Positions 34,154 to 43,058 of a DNA stretch of 64,000 bases are shown piece by piece. Numbering within the stretch: the stretch's first letter is position 1; each line of letters opens with the position of its first letter. The position numbers were made by a program, and so were the translations under genes. The stretch lies in assembly GCA_031180725.1 (NCBI GenBank), contig JAPSLO010000011.1, forward strand, positions 132,477-196,476. Reading direction: 5' to 3'. A model generated the notes under the pieces. That model was not told the origin of the DNA. It made no database searches and saw only the letters and a list, made by a program, of their open reading frames with translations. This DNA comes from Roseomonas sp. GTDB taxonomy: Bacteria > Pseudomonadota > Alphaproteobacteria > Acetobacterales > Acetobacteraceae.

Positions 34154-34726
34154 ATGATCGAAGTCATCCTTATGCAGCGGGTCGAGAAGCTCGGCCAGAT
34201 GGGCGAACTGGTGAAGGTCCGCCCCGGCTATGCCCGCAACTACCTGCTCCCGCAGGGCAAGGCGATCCGCGCCAGCAAGGACAACCTGGCCCGCTTCGAG
34301 CGCGAGCGCGCTCAGCTCGAGGCGCAGAACATCAAGCGCCGCGAGGAGGCCGAGCGCATCGCCGAGCGCGTCTTCGGCCTCTCCGTCGTCATCATCCGCG
34401 CGGCGGGCGAGAGCGGCAGCCTCTACGGCTCCGTCACCTCGCGCGACATCGCCGATGCCTGCAAGACGCAGGGCGGCCTGACGATCGAGCGCAGCCAGGT
34501 CCTGCTGGAGCAGCCGATCAAGACCACCGGCATCACCCAGGTGCGCGTCGAGCTGCACCCCGAGGTGGTGATCCCGGTCGGCGTCAATGTCGCCCGTTCG
34601 CAGGAAGAGGCCGAGAAGCAGGCGCGCGGCGAGGACATCCGCGCCGCCGAGGCCTCCGAGGCGGAAAGCCTGGAAGCCGAGCTGGCGGCCGAGCTGGCCG
34701 AGCTCGGCTCCGCCATGGAGCGCTGA
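34154..34726 (+). CDS. rplI: 50S ribosomal protein L9
   Basis: A 190-residue L9. The N-terminal rRNA-binding domain ([37 protein letters not shown]) is joined by a long helix (about 41-75) to a C-terminal domain ([14 protein letters not shown]). The Ala/Glu-rich tail after residue 150 makes it longer than the 149-residue E. coli protein, as in related alphaproteobacteria. It ends the cluster and is followed by a large terminator. Confidence 0.97.
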   Translation: MIEVILMQRVEKLGQMGELVKVRPGYARNYLLPQGKAIRASKDNLARFERERAQLEAQNIKRREEAERIAERVFGLSVVIIRAAGESGSLYGSVTSRDIADACKTQGGLTIERSQVLLEQPIKTTGITQVRVELHPEVVIPVGVNVARSQEEAEKQARGEDIRAAEASEAESLEAELAAELAELGSAMER

Positions 34727-34758
34727 GCCGGCGCTACCCGCGCAAGCGGCGTCGCTTC

Positions 34759-34848
34759 GGGCGGCCCCGCCCTGCCATTCCGCGCTGTCCCGGACGCATG
34801 CGTCCGGCGTCGGCTCCCCGGGATGTGCAGGGCGGGGCCGCCCTTTTT
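34759..34848 (+). terminator. Large nested terminator after rplI
   Basis: A perfect 17-bp stem (GGGCGGCCCCGCCCTGC at 34759-34775 with its complement at 34827-34843) is followed by TTTTT. Its 51-nt loop holds a perfect 16-bp palindrome, CGGACGCATGCGTCCG (34791-34806), and TCCCGG can also pair with CCGGGA. It begins about 32 bp after the rplI stop. Confidence 0.9.
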
Positions 34849-34962
34849 GCGTTTGCATCGCCCCTGGAAAGTTTGGCGCAATATTCCTTAATGCGTTAGG
34901 CCGGAACGAGTTGGAGCCGGGCGTGTGGCAACGGGAGAGATGCCAGCCTGGGGGAGGGGTGC

Positions 34963-36204
34963 ATGTTCCAGTCGCTTCTCGACGCCGCGCTGAAGCGGCT
35001 GGTGGTTCATGGCCGTTTGACGGTACGCCATGCCGATGGGCAGGTGAAAACCTATGCCGGCGGCCCGGGGCCCGAGGCAGGCATGGCGATACGCGATACC
35101 GGCGCGACCCGCCGCCTGGTACTGAACCCCGCGCTCTCCTTTGGCGAACTCTACATGGATGGCCGTGTGGCGCCGGAAGGCTGCGGCATCGGGGAGCTGC
35201 TGGATCTCCTGCTGCTGAACGAATGGCAGGGCGGCACGCACCCGATGGAAGCCGCGTTGCACGCGCTGCGCCATGCCAAGCGCCGGCTGGACCAGTTGAA
35301 CCCGGTGGACCGATCGAAGCGCAACGTCGCCCACCATTACGACCTGAATGGGCGCCTTTATGCGCTGTTCCTGGACCGCGACCGCCAGTACTCCTGCGCC
35401 TATTTCCCGACCGGCAACGAGACGCTGGAGGAGGCGCAGCTTCTGAAGAAGCGGCACATCGCCGCGAAGCTGAAGCTGGACCGGCCGGATCTGGAGGTAC
35501 TGGATATCGGCTGCGGCTGGGGCGGCATGGCGCTGCATCTGGCGCGCGAGTGGGGGGCGCGCGTCACCGGTATCACCCTCTCCGAGGAACAATTGGCCGA
35601 GGCGCGTCGGCGCGCGGCGGACGCCGGGCTGTCCGACCGCGTGCGCTTCGAGCTGATGGACTACCGCGCCTGGAACCGCCCGGTGGACCGCATCGTCTCG
35701 GTCGGCATGTTCGAGCATGTCGGCATCAATAACTTCACCACTTTCTTCCGGAAGGTGAAGGATGCGCTGAAGCCCGATGGCGTGGCGCTGGTCCATGCGA
35801 TCGGGCGCATGAGCGGCCCGGGCAACACCAACCCCTGGCTGACCAAATACATCTTCCCAGGAGGCTACTCGCCCGCCCTGTCGGAAGTGCTGCCGGCAGT
35901 GGAGAAGGCGGGACTCTGGGCGACCGATATCGAGATCCTGCGCCTGCACTATGCGCTGACGCTGCGCGAATGGCGCCGCCGCTTCGCCGCCAACCGCGAC
36001 GCCATCGCCGCGCTGTATGACGAGCGCTTCTGCCGCATGTTCGAGTTCTACCTGGCCGGCTGCGAATACACCTTCCGCCACGGCGACCACATGAACTGGC
36101 AGATCCAGCTCACCAAGGACAAGGCGGTGCTGCCGCTGACGCGCGACTGGATGATGGAAGCCGAGAAGCGGCCGGCGCGCGGCGTGCCGCTGGCGGCGAA
36201 CTGA
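34963..36204 (+). CDS. cfa: Cyclopropane-fatty-acyl-phospholipid synthase family
   Basis: A 413-residue SAM-dependent methyltransferase. Residues about 1-130 form the lipid-binding N-terminal domain, with the FGELYMDGRV motif. The catalytic domain has HHYDLNGRLYALFLDR, the SAM loop LDIGCGWGG near 180-188, and GMFEHVGINNF. Such enzymes methylenate cis double bonds of membrane phospholipids; related members methylate other lipids. GGGGGAGGGGTGC precedes the ATG. It follows the rplI terminator, so it is probably a separate unit. Confidence 0.92.
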   Translation: MFQSLLDAALKRLVVHGRLTVRHADGQVKTYAGGPGPEAGMAIRDTGATRRLVLNPALSFGELYMDGRVAPEGCGIGELLDLLLLNEWQGGTHPMEAALHALRHAKRRLDQLNPVDRSKRNVAHHYDLNGRLYALFLDRDRQYSCAYFPTGNETLEEAQLLKKRHIAAKLKLDRPDLEVLDIGCGWGGMALHLAREWGARVTGITLSEEQLAEARRRAADAGLSDRVRFELMDYRAWNRPVDRIVSVGMFEHVGINNFTTFFRKVKDALKPDGVALVHAIGRMSGPGNTNPWLTKYIFPGGYSPALSEVLPAVEKAGLWATDIEILRLHYALTLREWRRRFAANRDAIAALYDERFCRMFEFYLAGCEYTFRHGDHMNWQIQLTKDKAVLPLTRDWMMEAEKRPARGVPLAAN

Positions 36205-36326
36205 GATGCTGGCCCGCTGATGGGCTGCCCGCGAACCTCTCTGCCCCTGGCGCCTGACCGGCCCGGCCGATGCAACCGGCATGGGCCGCGTCCGGCGATC
36301 CGTGAGGGCGGCAAATTCCACCCACG

Positions 36327-36345
36327 CTATCCACAGCCATCCACA
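36327..36345 (+). promoter_or_regulatory. Pair of DnaA-box-like sites ahead of dnaB
   Basis: CTATCCACA (36327-36335) and CCATCCACA (36337-36345) differ by one and two bases from the DnaA consensus TTATCCACA. They are in the same orientation, 10 bp apart start to start, and end 46 bp before the dnaB ATG. Control of dnaB by DnaA is an inference. Confidence 0.4.
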
Positions 36346-36391
36346 GCCGGAGGGGGAGGCGCCGACTCGGCCGCCGGTCTAGACTGGGGGC

Positions 36392-37945
36392 ATGAACACC
36401 TTTGGCCCTCCCGGCGGACCCTTGGGCGCCTCCTCCGGCGGACCGCTCGATACCGCGGGCGAGGGGCTGTTCGGCCTCTCGCAGCGCCTGCCGCCGGCGA
36501 ACCTGGAGGCGGAGCAGGCGCTGCTGGGCGCGCTGCTGGCGAACAACAAGGCCTATGAACGGGTCAGCGAGTTCCTTGCGCCCGAGCATTTCGCCGATCC
36601 CATCCATGGCCGGATCTTCGCCGCCATCCAGCGCCGCATCGAGGCCGGGCAGCTCGCCGATGCGGTAACGCTGCGCGCGGAATTCGAGCATAACGGCCTG
36701 CTGGATGAGGTGGGCGGCCCCGCCTATCTGGCGCAGCTCCTCTCGGCCATGGTCGGCGTCATCAATGCCGGCGAATACGGCCGCGTCATCCATGATTGCT
36801 GGATGCGCCGGCAGCTCGTCGATATCGGCGAGATGGTGGTGAACCGCGCCTTCGGCGCGGAACCGGAACTGGATGCCCGCCAGCAGCTGGAGGCAGCGGA
36901 ACAGAGCCTGTTCGACCTGGCGAAGGACCAGGGCGGCGGCACCGGCTTCGTCACCTTTGAGCGGGCGCTGGCCGCAGCCGTGCAGCAGGCCGCGGCCGCC
37001 TTCTCCAACCCAGGCGGCGTCTCGGGCCTCTCCTCCGGCCTGCGCGACCTGGATAAGCGCACGGGCGGCCTGCACAAATCGGACCTCATCATCCTCGCCG
37101 GCCGTCCCGCCATGGGCAAGACGGCGCTGGCGACGAAGATCGCCTTCGGCGCGGCGCGTGCCGTGCTGATGAAGGCACGGGAAGCCGATCCGCATGCGAA
37201 GCCGCGCGGCGGGGTCGCGATCTTCTCGCTGGAGATGAGCGCCGACCAGCTTGCCACCCGTCTGCTGTCGGAGAATGCGCGGATCTCCGGCGACCGCATC
37301 CGGCGCGGCGACATCGACCAGCGCGACTTCGACAAGTTCCTCGATGTCAGCCGCGAATTGCAGCAGATGCCGCTGTTCATCGACGACACGCCGGCCATCA
37401 CCATCAGCGCGCTGCGCACCCGCTGCCGGCGCCTGCAGCGCACCCATGGGCTGGATCTCGTGGTGGTGGACTACCTTCAGCTCATGCGGCCCGCCGCCGG
37501 CACACGGCCGGAAAGCCGCGTGCTGGAGATCAGCATGATCACCCAGGGTCTGAAGGCCATCGCGAAGGAGCTGGCGATTCCGGTCGTCGCGCTCTCCCAG
37601 CTCTCGCGACAGGTGGAAAGCCGCGAGGACAAGCGCCCGCAGCTTTCGGACCTGCGTGAATCCGGCTCGATCGAGCAGGATGCCGACATGGTCTGGTTCG
37701 TCTACCGTGACGAATACTACCTGGCCCAGCGCCAGCCGAAGGAGATGACGTACGAGAACGCCGAGAAGTTCTCCGCCGCCGTCGAGAAGTGGCAGAAGGA
37801 CATGGAGGAGGCGCACAACAAGGCGGAGCTGATCATCGCCAAGCAGCGCCACGGCCCGACCGGCACCATCAAGCTGTTCTTCGAGGGCGAGTTCACCCGC
37901 TTCGGCGACCTCGATACCCAGCATGACGGGGGCTACGGGGACTGA
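36392..37945 (+). CDS. dnaB: Replicative DNA helicase DnaB
   Basis: A 517-residue hexameric 5'-3' helicase. A disordered Gly/Pro-rich start leads to the primase-interacting N-terminal domain (about 30-130, with NLEAEQALLGALLANN). After a linker comes the RecA-like domain: Walker A GRPAMGKTAL near 237, Walker B VVVDYLQLM near 355, the LSQLSRQVESRED block near 405, and a C-terminal KQRHGPTG motif. No intein is present. Two DnaA-like boxes lie in its upstream gap. Confidence 0.97.
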   Translation: MNTFGPPGGPLGASSGGPLDTAGEGLFGLSQRLPPANLEAEQALLGALLANNKAYERVSEFLAPEHFADPIHGRIFAAIQRRIEAGQLADAVTLRAEFEHNGLLDEVGGPAYLAQLLSAMVGVINAGEYGRVIHDCWMRRQLVDIGEMVVNRAFGAEPELDARQQLEAAEQSLFDLAKDQGGGTGFVTFERALAAAVQQAAAAFSNPGGVSGLSSGLRDLDKRTGGLHKSDLIILAGRPAMGKTALATKIAFGAARAVLMKAREADPHAKPRGGVAIFSLEMSADQLATRLLSENARISGDRIRRGDIDQRDFDKFLDVSRELQQMPLFIDDTPAITISALRTRCRRLQRTHGLDLVVVDYLQLMRPAAGTRPESRVLEISMITQGLKAIAKELAIPVVALSQLSRQVESREDKRPQLSDLRESGSIEQDADMVWFVYRDEYYLAQRQPKEMTYENAEKFSAAVEKWQKDMEEAHNKAELIIAKQRHGPTGTIKLFFEGEFTRFGDLDTQHDGGYGD

Positions 37946-38054
37946 GGGGGCGCCTGGCCCTTCGCCTCGACAGCCGGCGCGATGGGGGATAGGGGGATGG
38001 CGTGACCGATCCCGCTCCCCGCCGTCCCGGCCCTGGCCGCCGCGAGGCTCGCTG

Positions 38055-39149
38055 ATGGCCACGCCCGCGAAGCCCGGCCAGGGCGTCCTGCGTGTCGATC
38101 TTGGCGCCATCATCGCCAATTGGCGCGACCTGCGCGCGCGCCACGGCGCGGAGGTCGCCGGCGTGGTGAAGGCGGATGGCTACGGGCTGGGCGCTGCCGA
38201 GGTGGGCCGTGCCCTGGCGGCAGCCGGCTGCACCACCTTCTTCGTCGCCCATCTGACGGAGGGGCTTGCGCTGCGGGCTGCCCTCGGCCCCGGCCCCGCG
38301 ATCAATGTGCTGAACGGCTTCCCCCCGGGTTCGGACGAGGATGCCGACCTGACTCCCGTGCTGAACCATCTGGGCGATGTCGCCGCTCATGCCGCAGCGG
38401 CCCGCGTGGCCGGCCGTCCGCGGGCAGCGCTGCTGCATCTGGATACCGGCATGTCGCGGCTCGGCCTTGACGCGTGGGAACAGGCGCGGCTGGCCGAGGC
38501 CCCGGACCTGCTCCGTGGTCTCGAACTGCGCCATGTGATGACCCACTTGGCCTGTGCGGATGAGCCGGCGCATCCGCTGAACGAAATCCAGCGCGCCCGC
38601 TTCGCCGCCGCCTGCGACAGGCTGGCACCGGGCGTGCCCCGCAGCTTCGCCAATTCCTCCGGCATTTTCCTTGGTGCGGCCTTCCGCTCAGACCTCGCGC
38701 GGCCGGGCTGCGCCCTCTACGGCATCAATCCCACGCCCGGGCGGCCCAACCCGATGCGCCAGGTGGCGCGGGTGGAGGCGGAGGTGCTGCAGGTGCGGGA
38801 TGTGCCGGCGGGCGACACGGTTGGTTACGGTGCCTCCTACACCGCGCGGGAACCCAGGCGGATTGCCACCGTTGCGGCAGGCTATGCCGATGGTTACCTT
38901 CGATCCCTGTCGGGCCGCGGTATCGGCCTGCTGCATGGGCGTGCGGCGCCGCTGCTGGGCCGCGTCTCGATGGACCTGACGACCTTCGACGTGACCGACA
39001 TCCCCGAAGCCGCTCCCGGCGACCGCCTGGTCCTGATCGGCGGGCCCGGCAACACTGCCGACGAGCTGGCCGTGCTCTGCGGCACCATCGGCTACGAGAT
39101 TCTCACCTCGCTCGGCTCGCGTTATGCGCGGCTCTACGAAGGCGCCTGA
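38055..39149 (+). CDS. alr: Alanine racemase
   Basis: A 364-residue PLP-dependent fold-III racemase making D-alanine for peptidoglycan. Lys39 in VVKADGYGLG holds PLP, and the second catalytic Tyr is in the GYGASYTA segment near 257-262. HLDTGMSRLG and the C-terminal ITSLGSRY-like end (LTSLGSRYARLY) fit the family. ATG 38055 is chosen; it gives a normal N-terminus. Following dnaB is the common order. Its 3' end overlaps the mlaE-like start. Confidence 0.95.
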   Translation: MATPAKPGQGVLRVDLGAIIANWRDLRARHGAEVAGVVKADGYGLGAAEVGRALAAAGCTTFFVAHLTEGLALRAALGPGPAINVLNGFPPGSDEDADLTPVLNHLGDVAAHAAAARVAGRPRAALLHLDTGMSRLGLDAWEQARLAEAPDLLRGLELRHVMTHLACADEPAHPLNEIQRARFAAACDRLAPGVPRSFANSSGIFLGAAFRSDLARPGCALYGINPTPGRPNPMRQVARVEAEVLQVRDVPAGDTVGYGASYTAREPRRIATVAAGYADGYLRSLSGRGIGLLHGRAAPLLGRVSMDLTTFDVTDIPEAAPGDRLVLIGGPGNTADELAVLCGTIGYEILTSLGSRYARLYEGA

Positions 39150-39939
39150 GGCCTTGGACAGGATCCTGGACCCGGTCGCGGCCATCGGCCGCGTCGCCAT
39201 CGGCATCCTGCGCGGTACCGGGGCGGTGGCGCTCTTCGCCACGGCCGCCGTGCTGCACCTGTTCCGCCCGCCCTTCCATGCCCGGCTGTTCCTCCGCGCC
39301 TTCGCGGAGATCGGCTGGTTCAGCCTGCCCGTCGTCGCGCTGACGGCGGTGTTCACCGGCATGGTGCTGGCGCTGCAATCCTATACCGGCTTCGCGCGAT
39401 TCAACGCGGAAGGCGCGGTGGCCAATGTGGTGGTGCTGTCCATCACGCGCGAATTGGGGCCGGTGCTGGCCGGGCTGATGGTGGCCGGGCGCATCGGCGC
39501 CGCCTTCGCGGCGGAGATCGGCACGATGCGCGTGACGGACCAGATCGACGCGCTCTCCACCCTCTCCACCAATCCGATGAAATACCTGGTCACGCCACGG
39601 CTGCTGGCGGGCACCATCGCGATGCCGCTGCTGGTGGTGGTGGCGGACATCCTGGGCGTGATGGGCGGCTGGCTGATCGGCACGCAGCAGCTCGGCTTCT
39701 CCTCTGGCGCCTATCTCAAGGCGACGATGGACTTCCTGCAGGTCTGGGACGTGATCTCGGGCCTCATCAAGGCGGCCGTCTTCGGCTTCGTGGTCACGCT
39801 GATGGGCTGCTGGTTCGGCTACACCTCGGGTGGCGGGGCGCAGGGCGTGGGGCGCGCCACGACCTCGGCGGTGGTGGCCAGCTCCATCCTGATCCTGGCG
39901 ACCGACTACGTGCTCACCGCGGTGATGTTCAGCCGATGA
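39124..39939 (+). CDS. mlaE: MlaE-family lipid ABC transporter permease
   Basis: A 271-residue inner membrane permease of the MlaE/YrbE family. It has about five hydrophobic segments and the family blocks LTAVFTGMVLALQSYTGF, ELGPVLAGLMVAGRIGAAFA and EIGTMRVTDQIDAL. With MlaF it would move phospholipids to maintain outer membrane asymmetry. ATG 39124 overlaps alr by 26 bp; TTG 39154 would remove the overlap. The next gene is MlaF, with ATGA overlap. No MlaD-type MCE gene follows in the window. Confidence 0.93.
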   Translation: MRGSTKAPEALDRILDPVAAIGRVAIGILRGTGAVALFATAAVLHLFRPPFHARLFLRAFAEIGWFSLPVVALTAVFTGMVLALQSYTGFARFNAEGAVANVVVLSITRELGPVLAGLMVAGRIGAAFAAEIGTMRVTDQIDALSTLSTNPMKYLVTPRLLAGTIAMPLLVVVADILGVMGGWLIGTQQLGFSSGAYLKATMDFLQVWDVISGLIKAAVFGFVVTLMGCWFGYTSGGGAQGVGRATTSAVVASSILILATDYVLTAVMFSR

Positions 39940-40715
39940 GTGATGCCGGGCGTCCGAAGATCCGCCTGCGCGGGCTGCGAAAGGCCTTCGGCCCGAAGCA
40001 GGTGCTGGATGGCGTGGACCTGGATATCCGCGCCGGCCATTCCATGGTGATCCTGGGCGGCTCCGGCAGCGGCAAGTCCGTGACGCTGAAATGCATCCTG
40101 GGCCTGATCGAGCCCGATGCCGGGCTGATCGAGGTGGATGGCCGCGACCTCTCGAAGCTCAGCCGGGCGGAGCGGGAGGCGGTGAACGACCGCATCGGCA
40201 TGCTGTTCCAGAACGGCGCGCTCTTCGACAGCCTGCCGGTCTGGGAGAATGTCTGCTTCAAGCTGCTGGCCCAGAACCGCATCACCCGTCGCGCCGCACG
40301 CGACAAGGCGGCCGAGGTGCTGGAACAGGTGGGGCTGGCGCCCTCCGTGGGCGACCTTTCCCCCAGCGAGCTCTCAGGCGGCATGCAGAAGCGTGTCGGC
40401 CTGGCGCGCGCCATCGCCGCAGAGCCTGACATCATCTTCTTCGACGAGCCGACCACGGGCCTGGATCCCATCATGGGCGCGGTGATCGATGGGCTGATCC
40501 TGGACTGCGTGAAGCGCCTGGGCGCCACCGCAGTCAGCATCACCCACGACATGGCCAGCGCGCGGCGCATCGGCGACGACGCGGCGATGATCCACAAGGG
40601 CAGGATCGTCTGGACCGGCGCCGCGGCGCGGCTGGGCGACACCGGCAATGCCATGGTGGACCAGTTCGCCCGCGGCGAGCGGGAAGGGCCCATTCAGATG
40701 GAATTGCGCAGGTAA
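39936..40715 (+). CDS. mlaF: MlaF-family lipid ABC transporter ATP-binding protein
   Basis: A 259-residue ABC ATPase. Walker A is GGSGSGKS at 41-48, the Q-loop lies in GMLFQNGALFDSLPVWENV, the signature is ELSGGMQKR, Walker B is IIFFDEPTTGLDP, and the switch His is in SITHDM. The LFQNGALFDSL and SGGMQKR forms are typical of MlaF rather than of other importers. It energises the MlaE permease encoded by the overlapping upstream gene. Confidence 0.94.
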   Translation: MSDAGRPKIRLRGLRKAFGPKQVLDGVDLDIRAGHSMVILGGSGSGKSVTLKCILGLIEPDAGLIEVDGRDLSKLSRAEREAVNDRIGMLFQNGALFDSLPVWENVCFKLLAQNRITRRAARDKAAEVLEQVGLAPSVGDLSPSELSGGMQKRVGLARAIAAEPDIIFFDEPTTGLDPIMGAVIDGLILDCVKRLGATAVSITHDMASARRIGDDAAMIHKGRIVWTGAAARLGDTGNAMVDQFARGEREGPIQMELRR

Positions 40716-40935
40716 GGCGGCTCCTGGCGCGCCTCGCCGCCGAAAGCCGTCGGCAGATTTGCGTCCGCCTCCGCCCCCTGCCATGCTGGCCGGCGTGATG
40801 ATGAGCACGATCTTCTTCCGAATCTGAGCGATCCCTCCCCGGCAGCGGGCAGGGATCGGCGCCTCGGGCGCCCTAGGGAGGATCTTGTCGGCGCCCGCTT
40901 GGCGGGCGACCGGCGCATCATCTGCGGGACTATCC

Positions 40936-41739
40936 ATGCCCTCCGGCTCATCAATTCCCCGTCCGCTGCGCGATGCGGACATCGACCATTTCGTTCAGAA
41001 TGGCTTCGTCAGGATTGAAGGCGCCTTCCCTCGGACAGTCGCCGATGCGGCCTGCGCCCTGCTGTGGCGCGACACGGGCTGCGACCCGGAAGATCCTTCC
41101 ACCTGGACGAAGCCTGTCATTCGCCTTGGCCTGTATACCCAGGCGCCCTTCGTCGAGGCAGCCAACGCCCCTGTCCTCCACGCGGCCTTTGATCAGCTTG
41201 TGGGCGATGGGCGCTGGCATCCCGGTCGGGCCATGGGAACCTTCCCCGTCCGCTTCCCCTCCGCGCAGGACCCCGGGGATCTGGGATGGCACGTTGACGC
41301 CAGCTTCGGTTGGGAGATGCCCGACTTCCTGGAATGGCGCGTCAACATCGCCTCGAAGGGGCGGGCTCTGCTGATGCTCTTCCTGTTCTCCGATGTCGGG
41401 GCGGATGACGCGCCGACCCGCATCCGCGCCGGCTCGCATCTCGATGTCGCGCGCATCCTGGCGCCGGCCGGAGAGACCGGTCTCAGCCTGCGGGAAATCG
41501 TCCCCCAGCTGCCCGTGACGGCTGGGCGGCGGGAGGTGATGGCGACGGGGCCGGCCGGCACCGTCTATCTCTGCCATCCCTTCCTCGTTCACGCCGCGCA
41601 GATGCACCGTGGGAAGCGTCCACGCTTCCTCGCCCAGCCGCCGCTGCTGCCTTCCGCGCCGTTGCGGCTGGCGGGCGCGGGGCTGGATGCTTCGCCTGTC
41701 GAGCGCGCGATAAGCTTGGCGCTGGGCGGAATTGGCTGA
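40936..41739 (+). CDS. Phytanoyl-CoA dioxygenase family protein
   Basis: A 267-residue non-heme Fe(II)/2-oxoglutarate dioxygenase-like protein. The HxD pair is in GWHVDASFG, a distal His lies in CHPFLVHAAQ, and an Arg follows in GKRPRF. Members hydroxylate CoA esters or small molecules; the substrate is unknown. ATG 40936 matches the expected family start (RPLRDADIDHFVQNGFV). A TTG at 40885 has a stronger ribosome site (GGGAGG) and would add 17 residues, so the start is not settled. Confidence 0.85.
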   Translation: MPSGSSIPRPLRDADIDHFVQNGFVRIEGAFPRTVADAACALLWRDTGCDPEDPSTWTKPVIRLGLYTQAPFVEAANAPVLHAAFDQLVGDGRWHPGRAMGTFPVRFPSAQDPGDLGWHVDASFGWEMPDFLEWRVNIASKGRALLMLFLFSDVGADDAPTRIRAGSHLDVARILAPAGETGLSLREIVPQLPVTAGRREVMATGPAGTVYLCHPFLVHAAQMHRGKRPRFLAQPPLLPSAPLRLAGAGLDASPVERAISLALGGIG

Positions 41740-41744
41740 GCCAT

Positions 41745-41769
41745 GCGGCCCGGCCGGCGGCCGGGCCGC
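41745..41769. terminator. Perfect 11-bp hairpin between convergent genes
   Basis: GCGGCCCGGCC pairs fully with GGCCGGGCCGC around GGC, 6 bp after the dioxygenase stop and 9 bp before the 3' end of the convergent serine hydrolase gene. No T-run, but its position suits a bidirectional terminator. Confidence 0.5.
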
Positions 41770-41777
41770 AATGCGCG

Positions 41778-42884
41778 TCAGGTTGCGGATTCCATGATCG
41801 CATCCGCCAGCCGCAGGAACTGGCCGCTGTTCACGCCGGGCGGGTTCGACCGGTCGGTGCCCATGTTGCGCCCGATCGCGAATTCATCCGTCACCGCCCG
41901 GCGATGCACCACCACCGTGTCGATGGCCGGCATCACCAGGATGAACTGCCCGTAATTGCCGTTCGCCAGTGCCGAGCCCTGCCAGGCGGGCGCCGTCCGT
42001 GTCTCGGGGATCCACCAGTAATAACCATAGCCGAGCGGGCCATCCTTGTAGTTCTCGCTCAGCGCGGTCCGCGAGACGTGGAGCTTCGTGCTTTCCCGCA
42101 CCCAGGCCTCGGGCACCACCTGCCGGCCTTCCCATTTGCCGCCGCGCGCCATCACCAGGCCCAGCCGCGCCATGTCCCGGCCGCTGAGGAACATGTGGTA
42201 GGCGAGGTGGCGCGACTGGTCGGGGAAGCCCAGCATGCGCTGCCGCTTCGGGTCGTAATCCTGGAAGCCGAGCGGTGTCGCGAGGTCGGATTCCAGCGCG
42301 GCGAACACCGTCTTGCCGGTCAGCTTCTCGAACACCGTGCCGGCGACGTTGAAGTCCCAGTTGTTGTAGTAGAAGTAGGTGCCGGGCTGCTTCGAGCCCC
42401 GCGCCGGCGTGCCGGTGGTCGATCCGCCGGGGCTGCCCTGCGGGTGATAGACGCCGGAGGTCGCGGTCAGCAGGTGGTGCACCGTGGCGCTGCGCTCGAT
42501 CGGCAGCAGCGCCTGGACGTCGTCGATGCCGATGTCGCCGATCGTCTGGTCCAGCTTGATCTGCCCGCTCTCGACATAGCGGCCATAGAGCATCGACAGG
42601 ATGCTCTTGCGGGCCGAGGCGAGGTAGCTGGCCTGCGCGATGTCGCCGATGCTCCAGGCGATGCGGCCGCCGCGCACCACCATCATCGAGGTGGTGGGCA
42701 GTTCGGAAGCCATGCGCGCGACATGCTCCAGGCCCTCGCTGCGGAAGCCGGCATCCTCCGGCCGCGGCCAGCGCGCCCAGTCGCGGCCGGGATAGGCGGC
42801 TGCCTGCGCCAGGGCGGGCCGCGCCAGCGCTGCACCCAGGCAGCAGCCCAGCGCCGTACGGCGCGTGAGGGGCCAGTCCTGCAT
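41778..42884 (-). CDS. Serine hydrolase, beta-lactamase/class C-related
   Basis: A 368-residue exported serine hydrolase of the beta-lactamase-related (PF00144-type) group. A leader with RRTALGCCLGAALARPALAQ ends near residue 27. The nucleophile Ser90 and Lys93 form the SxxK motif (SARKS), and Tyr173-Asn174-Asn175 supplies the YxN-like motif. Such proteins are often esterases or D-amino-acid amidases rather than true beta-lactamases; no resistance function should be assumed. It is divergent from the toxin-antitoxin pair. Confidence 0.88.
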   Translation of the reverse strand: MQDWPLTRRTALGCCLGAALARPALAQAAAYPGRDWARWPRPEDAGFRSEGLEHVARMASELPTTSMMVVRGGRIAWSIGDIAQASYLASARKSILSMLYGRYVESGQIKLDQTIGDIGIDDVQALLPIERSATVHHLLTATSGVYHPQGSPGGSTTGTPARGSKQPGTYFYYNNWDFNVAGTVFEKLTGKTVFAALESDLATPLGFQDYDPKRQRMLGFPDQSRHLAYHMFLSGRDMARLGLVMARGGKWEGRQVVPEAWVRESTKLHVSRTALSENYKDGPLGYGYYWWIPETRTAPAWQGSALANGNYGQFILVMPAIDTVVVHRRAVTDEFAIGRNMGTDRSNPPGVNSGQFLRLADAIMESAT

Positions 42885-43008
42885 GATCGTTTCCTCCTGA
42901 TCCTCGCGGGTGCCACCGCCCGCATCTTCCCCGGCCGGCCATTCTCACCCCGAAGGGGAGCGGACGTGATCCCCTCCTCACCTGCACGGGTCGGTGAGCG
43001 AACAAAAC

Positions 43009-43037
43009 TTGAAAATGGCTCCAGATGGTGCGATCTT
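43009..43037 (+). promoter_or_regulatory. Possible promoter of the RES/Xre pair
   Basis: TTGAAA (43009-43014) is followed after 17 bp by GATCTT, a weak -10 match, in an A+T-rich patch 22 bp before the antitoxin start. Broken inverted traces (GATG and CATC) surround the -10 region, where an autoregulatory antitoxin would bind. Both readings are tentative. Confidence 0.3.
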
Positions 43038-43058
43038 TGGCATCAATTGGAGGTCGCC

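Noticed and set aside
41778-42884. Beta-lactamase resistance gene
   Set aside because: The SxxK and YxN motifs show a class C-like fold, but many such proteins are esterases or peptidases, and there is no ampR or other resistance context.
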